Positions 6,432 through 14,935 of a DNA stretch of 64,000 nt are shown piece by piece. The translations under genes and the position numbers were made by a program. Below the pieces are notes generated by a model. That model was given only the letters and a program-made list of their open reading frames with translations, made no database searches and had not been told where the DNA came from. The first letter of the stretch is position 1. Every line of letters starts with the position of its first letter. Source of the DNA: a virus. Location: positions 22,969 to 86,968 of the IMG/VR virus record IMGVR_UViG_3300022905_001540; one strand, given 5' to 3'.

Positions 6432-9400
6432 ATGTCAACCACTACTATGGAGCCGTTGGCAATGTGGGGCCATAATACTCACTCCCGTTCCAAGGGTCAA
6501 ATTCAAGTTCCGTCTAACCCAAGTGATACGATTCATAGTTACGCCTGCTATACCGTACCGCGAACCATGCTCCGTTCGGCCGCGTCGCTGTTTTCGGATG
6601 TGCGCCACACGGAGCTGGAATCCCGCTATGACGAAATCACACTGCAGTTGTTCCTGCAGATGCTGTACCGTACGGCCAATCTGGAGGACGACGCGCTGAC
6701 CAAAGTCGACGTGTTTCCGTACATGAAGGCATGGCTCGAATGGATACCGTCGGCGACTCTGCCCGACAACGCCGTGGCTTACCGAATTCACGCCGTGTCG
6801 CTGCACCCCAAGGTTAATTTCGGCGTAGCGCTGTCCAGCATGCTGTACGAAACGCAACAGATGCACCACGAGTCGGTGACGCGCAAACAAAACTCGCGCA
6901 AAACTGACCCTATTGCTGGGCTACAATCCTACCAAAAGTGGATGCGCGTCCAGGGTATGGAAATGTACGTGCGTACCATTTGCGACCGCTACTCCAAGTC
7001 CCAAGACTTTACGGACCGTCTCGATGCCATTCTCAATCCCAAAATATCGATAAGCGACCCTCAGAACGCCGCCCATCCAGAATCGGTATTCAATTTGGAG
7101 CGCGCCCTAGAGGCCACGCCCGAAACGGCCGACCCGGCTTTTTGCCAGCGTACCAACTACACGATAGGCGATGTCGGCATGCCGGTGAGCCAGCTCTTTT
7201 TTTGCAGTGACAAGCACGTGCTGCGCCTGACTCCGGCGCAGCTACACCCCAAGGTCTTTTGCGCCAAGTATTTGCCCGATTTCCAGCTCTGGATTGAGAC
7301 GCAAAAGGCACTGCCGCCCAAGGTCCTCGGTACAAACAATTATGACCCCGATTGCCAGAACGAGTACGACGTTCGCACGCCGCAAGATATCGAGCGTGCG
7401 CGTCTGCAGGGTATGGCAGACCGTTCGGCTTTCAGCGAGCTGGCCACACAGGCCAAGGCGACCTATATGGCGACGTGTGCTCCTCTGGAAGGTACAGAAG
7501 CGTATGAGCAGGCGTACGTCGATTACCAGGATTGGGCCTGTCGCGCAATGGACACGCAGTGTTTGGACCCAGATGCCTGCATTTCGGAGGTCGGGTCCAA
7601 AATTCTCATGTGGCGCCAGAAAAACGCCATGAGCATCGAGCACGTCATCACAGACCCCACCCTCAGCGTCTTTGCCAACCGTGTGATTGCTCTCATGGAG
7701 GGGTACGAACAGTACTATCTCATCTCCACCGCGCACCGCATGATGTACCTGGTCCAACACGCGCGCTACGACGCCTTTCGGCGCGACTTCGGGCTGCACT
7801 TCAACTGCTTCCAGGCCGGCGACGGTGCGACATCCAAGTCGTTTCTGTTCAAGTTGATGGAGTGGATGTCAATTCCTGGTTCGGTCGAGGTGCTCAGCTA
7901 TCAAACGGGCAAATCGGACGCCGTGGACGGCAACAAGAACGACGTCTGTACCGTGTGTCACGAGGCACCGCCTGGGATGTTTCGCACGTCCAAGAACCCC
8001 AACGCCGACTCGAGTCAGGAGGCGATGTTCAAAGAAAAGCTCACGCGCCAAGAGGTCACATGCAAGACCTGGTGCATGGACGAAGCCACCGGCAAACGGT
8101 CGTCACGCGTCACCAAATCCGAGTGCGTTGGCGTCTGGATGGGGGCGACCAACGACCCACCGTCCGAAGTCGAAGAGGCGCTCAAGACGCGCTTCTTTTG
8201 GGGCAATTTCGAGCAGCAGCGCCGCCCCGGTCGCGATATTGACGACTGTATGAATGGCGAGCGCATGATGTCAACTGCGGACAAGGCACATCGCAAGCGC
8301 ATGTTCCGCGAAGGTATGGAGGAACAGTACCGTGTTTTTCTCGTGGAGAAAAACATTTGGTGCGGTGTCATTCGCGACGTGGATACGACGGCCTGCAACA
8401 TTCTCATCCCACGGTTCAAATCCAAAATGTCGAAGAACTCGATTATTCGACCCGGGCCGCGCGACTGGGAACGCGTCAAGATTTTCGCTCGCAATCAGGC
8501 TATCGTGACGGCCATCGAAACTGTGTTTAACATGCCCGGTGGTGAACACTACGGCGAGGAGTTTGAGGAAAAGCACGTGCCCAGTTTGGAGCCGTACTTG
8601 CGCGTGACGGAGGAAATGGTCATCTTTACCCTGTCGCTGCTTGCCGACCAGTTTCGGTCACCCATTGAACACAAGATTCTCAATACCATTTGGCTCATGG
8701 AAAAGGCCAACCCGACGACGTGCACGCCAAACCAGGAAACCGGCTGCAACTACCTCAAGCTGCCGCGCCTTCGCCAACTGGCCAAAAAGGTCAGTTCGCG
8801 CATGCCCATTGAAAAGGGCCGCACCTCGACGAATAACATTGAAGACTTTCTGAATCGTATGACGAGACACACCATACGGTGCCGCAATTTCAGACCCAAG
8901 ACGGTCGGAGCAGACGTCGCGACAGACAACTACCCCGTTCCCAATGACTCGGGCAGTGAGCGCCAGCATACGTCGTGCATTATTACGCACGAAGGGGTGT
9001 TCATCCATATGCACCACATCCTCGCCCACGCCTGCGACAGCTCCGACAGCGTGTTTGATACGCTCGCGGCGGAAACGCACGCCTATTCCGACAATAAACG
9101 GCTCATCACGGCCACGCTACTTGGGCCCAAGTGGTACCACGCCTTCAAAGTCATCGAGCGTACTGCCGGTGGAAAGGGCCTGGACTATCATAACGTACTG
9201 TGGAACACGTCAACGTCGCGTTGGATTACGCAGACCCCCGAAGAGACGGCCAATACGCGCAAGAGCTCTGGGTACAGCATCGATTGCGACATTGACGAAC
9301 ACGTCGCGAAACGTCTGAGTAAACGCATCGGCAAAGCGGTAGATACGCCGACAGAGACTATGCAAAAGTGCATTGGCGCCGAGACCTATGCACGTCCGCC

Positions 9401-9518
9401 CATACAGTATCCCAATACGTTTGTGAAAGAAATGGCCATGCGCAAGAAACGCATGCGTGACAGCAGTGATGACGATACTGCGCCTCCGACCAAAAAACTA
9501 GTCACTTGTACCACATAA
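6432..9518 (+). CDS. SF3/D5-like replicative helicase (P-loop NTPase)
   Basis: A 1028-residue protein. The centre carries a superfamily 3-type ATPase core: Walker A AGDGATSKS near residues 462-470, a Walker B-like hydrophobic strand ending in HE (VCTVCHEAPPG), FKEKLTRQEVTCKTW as the following helix, sensor 1 in GVWMGATNDPP, and an arginine-finger region ALKTRFFWGNF. This order fits the D5/SF3 replicative helicases of large eukaryotic DNA viruses. The N-terminal 450 residues show no clear primase catalytic triad by eye. The C-terminus ends in a Lys/Arg-rich, acidic nuclear-type tail (RKKRMRDSSDDD). The start is ATG 6432 after an A/T-rich TATAAACTC element. It probably unwinds DNA at the viral replication fork. 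Confidence 0.8.
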   Translation: MSTTTMEPLAMWGHNTHSRSKGQIQVPSNPSDTIHSYACYTVPRTMLRSAASLFSDVRHTELESRYDEITLQLFLQMLYRTANLEDDALTKVDVFPYMKAWLEWIPSATLPDNAVAYRIHAVSLHPKVNFGVALSSMLYETQQMHHESVTRKQNSRKTDPIAGLQSYQKWMRVQGMEMYVRTICDRYSKSQDFTDRLDAILNPKISISDPQNAAHPESVFNLERALEATPETADPAFCQRTNYTIGDVGMPVSQLFFCSDKHVLRLTPAQLHPKVFCAKYLPDFQLWIETQKALPPKVLGTNNYDPDCQNEYDVRTPQDIERARLQGMADRSAFSELATQAKATYMATCAPLEGTEAYEQAYVDYQDWACRAMDTQCLDPDACISEVGSKILMWRQKNAMSIEHVITDPTLSVFANRVIALMEGYEQYYLISTAHRMMYLVQHARYDAFRRDFGLHFNCFQAGDGATSKSFLFKLMEWMSIPGSVEVLSYQTGKSDAVDGNKNDVCTVCHEAPPGMFRTSKNPNADSSQEAMFKEKLTRQEVTCKTWCMDEATGKRSSRVTKSECVGVWMGATNDPPSEVEEALKTRFFWGNFEQQRRPGRDIDDCMNGERMMSTADKAHRKRMFREGMEEQYRVFLVEKNIWCGVIRDVDTTACNILIPRFKSKMSKNSIIRPGPRDWERVKIFARNQAIVTAIETVFNMPGGEHYGEEFEEKHVPSLEPYLRVTEEMVIFTLSLLADQFRSPIEHKILNTIWLMEKANPTTCTPNQETGCNYLKLPRLRQLAKKVSSRMPIEKGRTSTNNIEDFLNRMTRHTIRCRNFRPKTVGADVATDNYPVPNDSGSERQHTSCIITHEGVFIHMHHILAHACDSSDSVFDTLAAETHAYSDNKRLITATLLGPKWYHAFKVIERTAGGKGLDYHNVLWNTSTSRWITQTPEETANTRKSSGYSIDCDIDEHVAKRLSKRIGKAVDTPTETMQKCIGAETYARPPIQYPNTFVKEMAMRKKRMRDSSDDDTAPPTKKLVTCTT

Positions 9519-9576
9519 AAAATCCAATACATACACGAAAACATCTATAATAGTTTGTGATTTTTTTATAAAACGC

Positions 9577-11163
9577 ATGTGTGGTATTCTAGCACTCTTC
9601 GGTTCGACCGTGCCGTCTCTCGACACACTACGCCGCCGCGGCCCCGACGAAACCGGCACGTGGGCCGGAGACAACGTGTTCATGGGACACACCCGACTGT
9701 CCATTGTACAGCCCGAGGCCGGACCACAGCCCATTCTGTGGAAAGATTGGGTTCTCGTCATCAACGGTGAAATATACAACGCCGGAGTGTGTGAAAACAC
9801 GACGGATTGCTACATTGTACCACCCCTGCTCGAGAAACACGGACCCCTGGCGCCGTGTCATATGGACGGCATTTTTTCCTTTGTGGCCTACCACAAGGTA
9901 CGCAAAACGTTCATCGTGGCCCGCGACGCAATTGGCGTCACACCCCTGTACATGGGCGTGGGAGAAGACGGCATGTGTTTTTCGTCGCTTTTGGCGGCCA
10001 TTCCGGCAAACATGGCGACCAAAGTCGTACCACCAGGGTATTCCACGGAATGTGCCGTCGGAAGTGCGCCGACCTTTACCGCATGGACCCCACCGTTCAA
10101 CCCATGGGCCGATTTGTCACTGGTGCTTCCCGACGCCGACAGACTCGTGCAAATCATGACTGCTGCCGTCCAAAAGCGCATCACGCTTGGCGACGTGCCG
10201 TGGGGGGTTCTTCTCTCAGGCGGACTCGATTCCACCATTGTTGCAGCGCTCGCTTGTCGCCTTGCTACACAAAGGCCTGACTACCCACGCGTGCACACTT
10301 TTTGCACGGGGCTTCGGGATTCCCCGGACGTCCACTGGGCTGAACAGGTGGCGAATGAGCTCGGCACACATCACACTTCAGTCATATACACGGTGGAAGA
10401 AGCGGTCGCGGCAGTCCTTGAGGTTATTCGAGCCGTCGAAACGTACGACGTGACCACAATCAGAGCATCGACACCCATGTGGCTACTGGCACGTGCCATT
10501 CGGCGCCGTGGCATCAAAATGGTATTGAGCGGTGAGGGTTCCGATGAGCTTTTTGCCGGGTACCTGTATAACCTGTACTGCCCGTCCGAACGCCACATGG
10601 TGGACGAATGCGTCCGCAAAATCGAGCAGTTACACTCGTACGATTGCGCACGTGCCAATAAATCAATGGGAGACTGGGGCGTCGAGACGCGCGTGCCGTT
10701 TTTAGACCGTGCGGTGGTCGACTTTGCGATGAATCAGTTGCACCCGCGCTACAAATTATCTGGCACCCATCCCGAGGGCAAACGTCCTGAAAAATGGTGG
10801 TTGCGTGACGTGTTTCGCCGGCGTATTCCCGCGTGTGTCGTCGACCGCACCAAGGCGCAATTTTCCGATGCCGTCGGCGCGGGTCACATCATGGCGCTCA
10901 AGGCACACGCCGAACAATTCGTCTCGGACGACATGATGACACGTGCCAAGCGGCGTTTTCCGCACAACACGCCCACTACCAAAGAGGCGTACTGGTACCG
11001 CCACTTGTTTGCTGCCCAATTTCCTCAGCGCGATTCAGAAAAGACGGTACTTTTTTCGGCCGATTCTATCGCATGTTCCACGGGCGACGCATCGACCTGG
11101 CACGAAAAATTCCAGAAATGCCTCGACCCGTCCGGAGAAGCAATCCACACCGCATTTGCATGA
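9577..11163 (+). CDS. asnB: Glutamine-hydrolysing asparagine synthetase
   Basis: A 528-residue class-II amidotransferase. It begins MCGILALFG, giving the N-terminal nucleophile Cys2 after Met removal, with GPDETGTW and HTRLSIV in the glutaminase domain. The synthetase domain has the PP-loop SGGLDST (about residue 213), GEGSDELFAGY, and the family signature WGVETRVPFLDRAVVDFAM. All key residues seem intact, and the length is close to bacterial and viral AsnB. It converts aspartate, glutamine and ATP to asparagine. Mimivirus also carries such a gene, so a virus-borne copy has precedent. The substrate might be nucleotide-sugar or protein-linked in a virus, but the motifs favour the standard reaction. 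Confidence 0.93.
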   Translation: MCGILALFGSTVPSLDTLRRRGPDETGTWAGDNVFMGHTRLSIVQPEAGPQPILWKDWVLVINGEIYNAGVCENTTDCYIVPPLLEKHGPLAPCHMDGIFSFVAYHKVRKTFIVARDAIGVTPLYMGVGEDGMCFSSLLAAIPANMATKVVPPGYSTECAVGSAPTFTAWTPPFNPWADLSLVLPDADRLVQIMTAAVQKRITLGDVPWGVLLSGGLDSTIVAALACRLATQRPDYPRVHTFCTGLRDSPDVHWAEQVANELGTHHTSVIYTVEEAVAAVLEVIRAVETYDVTTIRASTPMWLLARAIRRRGIKMVLSGEGSDELFAGYLYNLYCPSERHMVDECVRKIEQLHSYDCARANKSMGDWGVETRVPFLDRAVVDFAMNQLHPRYKLSGTHPEGKRPEKWWLRDVFRRRIPACVVDRTKAQFSDAVGAGHIMALKAHAEQFVSDDMMTRAKRRFPHNTPTTKEAYWYRHLFAAQFPQRDSEKTVLFSADSIACSTGDASTWHEKFQKCLDPSGEAIHTAFA

Positions 11164-11197
11164 ATAGACTATATAGATTCCTGCTCACAAGAACATT

Positions 11198-11650
11198 ATG
11201 AATAAGCAAGCGTGGGTCGACAAAATTAACGAGGTGTTGTCCACGCGCAACCATTTTTTGGCGACCATGCCAGCGTCCAAGGCAACGGCGCTCGTTTTTG
11301 CCTGTGACGTGTTCCGTCGGCGCAAACACAAAGTCGAGGTCAACATCGAGGCGTCGGAGACAAAGACGGCGATTTTGAAAGTGGTGGTTTCGAAAGCGAC
11401 GACCATGGTGGAATTCACGGTGCGACGTGACGACGAGGCGCAGCATTATATTCGTCAAATTGGAGACGACGTGGACAAACTATCGGTGCGCGGGTGTGGC
11501 ACCGTCATAGCCACAGTATTCGAAATCGTGGAATGGGCTATTCATAACGGGTGGCTGATAGAAAAATCATTCATGGGCACGTTGACTCAGAATATAGGAC
11601 GAGGACATCAGCGTAACACAACCTTTCATGCAGTACTTCGTAAAGGATAA
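11198..11650 (+). CDS. Alba-like nucleic-acid-binding protein
   Basis: A 150-residue protein whose second half fits the Alba fold. A strand with LSVRGCGTVIATVFEIVEW resembles the 'i.a.GkAI.kAv.vvE' element that contacts DNA. It is followed by a beta hairpin (WLIEKSFMGTLTQNIGRGHQ) and a final strand RNTTFHAVLRKG with the conserved-type Arg. The first half (SKATALVFACDVFRRRKHKVEVNIEAS) may be a second, diverged copy. Alba proteins coat DNA or RNA in archaea and bind RNA in eukaryotes. The assignment rests on pattern alone. It fits the wider chromatin set in the window. Confidence 0.5.
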   Translation: MNKQAWVDKINEVLSTRNHFLATMPASKATALVFACDVFRRRKHKVEVNIEASETKTAILKVVVSKATTMVEFTVRRDDEAQHYIRQIGDDVDKLSVRGCGTVIATVFEIVEWAIHNGWLIEKSFMGTLTQNIGRGHQRNTTFHAVLRKG

Positions 11651-11662
11651 TGACTTTTTTTT

Positions 11663-12136
11663 TTAAACTAATGTTTTTGCAGTCGACATGTACGTGTCTA
11701 GACTTGTATCTAAGGCGACTAGTAACGTTCCCGTAATGCGCCGGTACTCAAACCCGTGTTCGTCAAAGTGCCGGCGCACGCGCGACGCATGACTCTGCTC
11801 CACGCGCGGGGTCACCGACGCCAATATAGACAAAGGCACGCCCTTTTGCTGCAGCAGGCGCATGCCCCCTTCCACGCGCATACAAGACATGGCGTCGTGG
11901 TCGTGGTACCATAATATACACGCGTCCATGTAAGGGACGAGTGAGGCGGCAAGAGCCGTGCAGAGTGGATGCATGGTACATATCCAGAGGCAGACGGTGA
12001 CACCGGACCGGTGAGCAGGTGTCCATCGGAATTTTTGAATGGAAGGACGCGTGTCAAAAGTATATCCGTATCCTTCGAGATTTTGTCGAGTCATGTCCGC
12101 AGACATGGTCGATAGAACAAAGACGTGAATGTCCAT
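11663..12136 (-). CDS. Hypothetical 157-aa protein
   Basis: I chose ATG 12136 (MDIHVFVLST). A second in-frame Met before SADMTRQ is an alternative start. The protein has a hydrophobic centre (VTVCLWICTMHPLCTALAASLVPYM) and a C-terminal part with SILASVTPRVEQSHASRVRRHFDEHGFEYRRI. No family is recognised, though the alternation of strands and helices looks like a small globular enzyme. It ends 12 bases from the Alba-like gene in convergent orientation, one of the few convergent pairs without an overlap. Confidence 0.55.
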   Translation of the reverse strand: MDIHVFVLSTMSADMTRQNLEGYGYTFDTRPSIQKFRWTPAHRSGVTVCLWICTMHPLCTALAASLVPYMDACILWYHDHDAMSCMRVEGGMRLLQQKGVPLSILASVTPRVEQSHASRVRRHFDEHGFEYRRITGTLLVALDTSLDTYMSTAKTLV

Positions 12137-12216
12137 ACATATGCAGGAAATAAACACATTAAATACCTTTTTTAATAAACGGATCTTATCTACCGCCGCG
12201 TGACACAACAAAACTC

Positions 12217-12387
12217 ATGGACGAACTTTATCAACAGATACAACAGGTACACGAATGGCACACCGAACTACTTCCAGTGTCGCAAGAGAAGACGGTGCGA
12301 ACGCTTGCAACGCGCATGGAACCAATACTAAAGGCGATATACGCCGCGTTGAATGAAATAAAGGAACTACACAGCGGCGGCGATTAA
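12217..12387 (+). CDS. Short 56-aa helical protein
   Basis: This small ORF begins at ATG 12217 and ends TAA 12385-12387. It encodes two amphipathic helices (ELYQQIQQVHEWHTELL and VRTLATRMEPILKAIYAALNEI) with heptad-like hydrophobics, so a small coiled-coil or adaptor is likely. It overlaps the 3' end of the convergent gene 12367-12768 by 21 bases, the usual arrangement here. An A/T-rich stretch (TTTTTTAATAAACGG) about 40 bases upstream could be its promoter. Confidence 0.55.
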   Translation: MDELYQQIQQVHEWHTELLPVSQEKTVRTLATRMEPILKAIYAALNEIKELHSGGD

Positions 12388-12768
12388 CTCGTCGTCGTCT
12401 TCTGCCCCGGATGAACTCGCATCGTCGATGGTGAACGCACTCGTGTCGTCTTCAAGCTTTCCGTGCTCATCTTCAAAGGTTTCTGTTTCATTTTTGGACA
12501 CTGCTTCCTCAAACGTGTCGCCATCAAACGTGCCGTTGAGTTCGATTTCCTCTTCGTCGTCGTCGTCGACTTCTGTGTATCTCTTTTTGCGCCCGCAATA
12601 GGTCTCGCAGCAGCGTTTCGTTGTTTCATTATGCACCAGGAACCAACTGCAGCACATAATGACGGCCGCACTGACAACCACTGTAATAGCGACATATACT
12701 AAAGCGCCAGACTCGACCCATGGGTCGCTCTCTGTTACGGCGGACGTCGTATTGGACGTAGAATTCAT
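12367..12768 (-). CDS. Single-pass membrane protein with acidic tail
   Basis: A 133-residue protein. The N-terminus carries N-glycosylation-type sequons (NSTSNTT), followed by one strong membrane segment (LVYVAITVVVSAAVIMCCSWFLV, about residues 23-45), a Cys-rich juxtamembrane patch (RCCETYCGRKKR) that may be palmitoylated, and a long Asp/Glu-rich cytosolic tail. The topology is N-outside, C-cytosolic without a cleaved signal. This is the form of many viral envelope or host-signalling proteins. The function is unknown. Confidence 0.7.
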   Translation of the reverse strand: MNSTSNTTSAVTESDPWVESGALVYVAITVVVSAAVIMCCSWFLVHNETTKRCCETYCGRKKRYTEVDDDDEEEIELNGTFDGDTFEEAVSKNETETFEDEHGKLEDDTSAFTIDDASSSGAEDDDELIAAAV

Positions 12769-12799
12769 GGATTTACATTATCAAAATAAAGTATATAGT

Positions 12800-13573
12800 A
12801 TGTTTTCAAAATCCATAATGATGAAACGCTTTCGTTGGTTCCGTTGTCTGTTTATATGTGTCGTTCTCGTGTATCTGAATGTCGTGTTGTCCAATGTGAT
12901 TTCTTGGCGCCAGACGGTCTATGCTAAAAATGGCACCTCGATGGCCCCGTTGCACGATAGTCTATTTATCGATTGGTTTGGCGGCCACGAACTTCCGGCG
13001 CAAGATATGTTTACCGTGCGCGACCTTGTGGACGTGTGTACCTTTGGATGGGTAGGGTTGGCGTCTATTTTGTGGTGTTTTGTGGGTACGCACGAACAAC
13101 TGACGCGCGTCGTAACTGCCGAAATGGTACTCGTCCCGTCGTTTGCCATTGCGCAACTTATGACGGTTGTTCCCGACTCGACGCCGAATTGTTTGGAGAC
13201 GTACGACATTCCACGCGGCGAAGATACGTCCTGGATATTTTGGCGTTATCCGCTAAGAACGTGCGGCAATATGTTGTGGTCGTCCGACTTGGCCCAACTT
13301 CTTATTTTTGTACAATTGACCGACGACCTCGTCACCTCGCGCTGCTGGTCGTGGGCCACGTGGACGGTTTCGCGCGCGTGGGTCGTGCTGACGACCGCCC
13401 TTATCCTGACATCGCGATATCAATATAGTGTTGATGTCGTTGCCACGTTTATCGTCGTAAGACTCGCCGTCACGCATCCTTCCCTGCACAAATTGGCACA
13501 CCGGTGCTTTATCAAAGATTCCGACTATTTCGAACGCGTCCCCGTGCAAGAACTCCCGGAGAGGCGTATTTAA
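12800..13573 (+). CDS. Sphingomyelin-synthase-like (PAP2_C) membrane protein, catalytic His residues missing
   Basis: The start is ATG 12800, just after AAAGTATATAGT. The 257-residue multi-pass protein follows the sphingomyelin synthase (SMS/PAP2_C) plan: PLHDSLFIDWF (near residue 50), RDLVDV, RTCGNMLWSSD (153-163) and SRYQYSVDVV (205-214). In SMS enzymes the third motif is CGDxxxSGH and the fourth is HYTxDV; the two histidines and the aspartate form the catalytic triad. Here the first His is Asp163, the second is Gln208, and only Asp212 is kept. It is therefore likely a pseudoenzyme or has another reaction. It would sit in ER/Golgi or viral membranes and may bind ceramide-type lipids. The homology is clear by motif order; loss of activity is inferred. 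Confidence 0.75.
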   Translation: MFSKSIMMKRFRWFRCLFICVVLVYLNVVLSNVISWRQTVYAKNGTSMAPLHDSLFIDWFGGHELPAQDMFTVRDLVDVCTFGWVGLASILWCFVGTHEQLTRVVTAEMVLVPSFAIAQLMTVVPDSTPNCLETYDIPRGEDTSWIFWRYPLRTCGNMLWSSDLAQLLIFVQLTDDLVTSRCWSWATWTVSRAWVVLTTALILTSRYQYSVDVVATFIVVRLAVTHPSLHKLAHRCFIKDSDYFERVPVQELPERRI

Positions 13574-13594
13574 GCCAACGATGATGGACATAAA

Positions 13595-13792
13595 ATGTCG
13601 CAACCCGTGACAAACATGAATAACCTTGTCCAATATTGGTCGGGACTCCAAGGGACTGCCTCTGTCAAACGAACACGCGATGCGCCCGCGCAAAACACGC
13701 AACAGACGTCAAAACGCAGATATGTGCGTGTCAAACGTCGCGAAACTCCAGGTGGCGCACAAACGGCCGAATGTCGTCCTTCCAAATCCTAA
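13595..13792 (+). CDS. Small basic protein (65 aa)
   Basis: ATG 13595 follows GGCGTATTTAAGCC, a TATTTAA-type element used elsewhere, about 20-30 bases upstream. The protein is Gln/Asn-rich at first and then strongly basic (VKRTRDAPAQ, SKRRYVRVKRRET), likely unstructured and nuclear or nucleic-acid associated. It overlaps the F-box-like gene at 13731-14351 by 62 bases tail to tail. Coding status is uncertain because it is short and partly overlapping. Confidence 0.45.
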   Translation: MSQPVTNMNNLVQYWSGLQGTASVKRTRDAPAQNTQQTSKRRYVRVKRRETPGGAQTAECRPSKS

Positions 13793-14351
13793 ATTCCACC
13801 ATGGCCCGCGTCAGGCCGCGTTTGGTCCCCATGGCGCGTCGCGCCATGTGTGCATGCAGTGCGCGGCGCTGCACTCGTCCGTGGTGCGTGCGATAAATGG
13901 ACATCAGGCGTTTGCGCCGCTGCACCCATATGCAAAGCTTGACATGGCGTCGCGATGCATGCGCGACACCAAGTCCGTAGTCGTAGGCCCACGTGCGCAG
14001 CGTGCGCACGAATTCGTCGTCGTGTACGTGAAAGTACAGGCAGCGGTCCGTGGTCCCGCTGTGGCGCAAACTGCACCAGGGCGTAAAAAGACGCAGCGGT
14101 TCGCCCATGTACGTCGACCACAGATGCGCCGGGCGCTTTTCCACCAGCAACGACGCGTCAAAGTCGCGCGCACAGAGGCGCCGAATGCGGTCACGCGTGG
14201 CGTTGGCTAGTTTAAAACAGCGACGACCGATGACGGGCCACTCGTCGCTCCGAATGACGAAACTTCGCGCGACTTGCGACCATCTGTAACGGTCGACCAA
14301 CGAAAAATATTCTATGAGCAATAGAAGTACATCCGTCGATATATCTTTCAT
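13731..14351 (-). CDS. F-box-like protein
   Basis: A 206-residue protein. The first 45 residues (DISTDVLLLLIEYFSLVDRY, then WSQVARSFVIRSDEWPVI) have the F-box pattern: a leading hydrophobic helix, a turn, then 'vsr.w......W'. The rest is rich in Arg, His, Cys and Trp without a recognisable repeat or substrate-binding domain. F-box proteins hook SKP1-cullin ubiquitin ligases to targets, and large DNA viruses use them to degrade host factors. The F-box call is by pattern. A TATAATCG-type element lies about 10-15 bases upstream. Confidence 0.55.
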   Translation of the reverse strand: MKDISTDVLLLLIEYFSLVDRYRWSQVARSFVIRSDEWPVIGRRCFKLANATRDRIRRLCARDFDASLLVEKRPAHLWSTYMGEPLRLFTPWCSLRHSGTTDRCLYFHVHDDEFVRTLRTWAYDYGLGVAHASRRHVKLCIWVQRRKRLMSIYRTHHGRVQRRALHAHMARRAMGTKRGLTRAMVEFRIWKDDIRPFVRHLEFRDV

Positions 14352-14438
14352 ATGCTACGATTATATTTTTTAATAAATATTCGAGTGTTGTATTTGTAGT
14401 ACAAATTAAGAGACGTATATTCGTGGTAACTTTGGGCC

Positions 14439-14882
14439 ATGGCGTATCACCCTGAAGAATCGGACGAGTGGGAACCATCGTCGGACGAGGAAGTCGAGGA
14501 AGTCGACCCGTCCGAATTGCGCGACTTGGACTATGAGAGGCTGGAAGAAGCGATGGATTCATGGCCGCCACCTGCTTGCCTTGCGTTCATGGAGAACATG
14601 TGCGTCGTGGATATTCGACTTTGTGTCGTGGAACCCGTAAAGTGGACGTTGGCAGATGTCATGGACTTGTCCACGGCCCACAGTTGGATTCAATTTCACC
14701 GGCGCGTGCGCGAATTCTTTCCGAGGGCACACTTTCAAGCGAACGACTGGGATACAATGGGGGAATACTGCATGAATTTGTGCCATGCTTGTCGCCAGCC
14801 GTTTTCATGGCACGTGGTGCTGAATATGTTAAGACATGGTCGCTTTGTGCGCCGCGTGCCACGTGCGCCGAGGCCAAGATAG
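14439..14882 (+). CDS. Hypothetical 147-aa protein with acidic N-terminus
   Basis: ATG 14439. The first 45 residues are very acidic (SDEWEPSSDEEVEEVDPSEL), likely disordered. The rest contains conserved-looking Trp/His/Cys residues, including CMNLCHACRQPFSWHVV, which could bind zinc, and a basic end (GRFVRRVPRAPRPR). No family is recognised. The NIPA-like transporter follows on the same strand 54 bases downstream. Confidence 0.65.
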   Translation: MAYHPEESDEWEPSSDEEVEEVDPSELRDLDYERLEEAMDSWPPPACLAFMENMCVVDIRLCVVEPVKWTLADVMDLSTAHSWIQFHRRVREFFPRAHFQANDWDTMGEYCMNLCHACRQPFSWHVVLNMLRHGRFVRRVPRAPRPR

Positions 14883-14935
14883 ATTGGATTCTATGTTTTG
14901 ATATATATAAACACAACTGTATTCTTTTATGTTTT

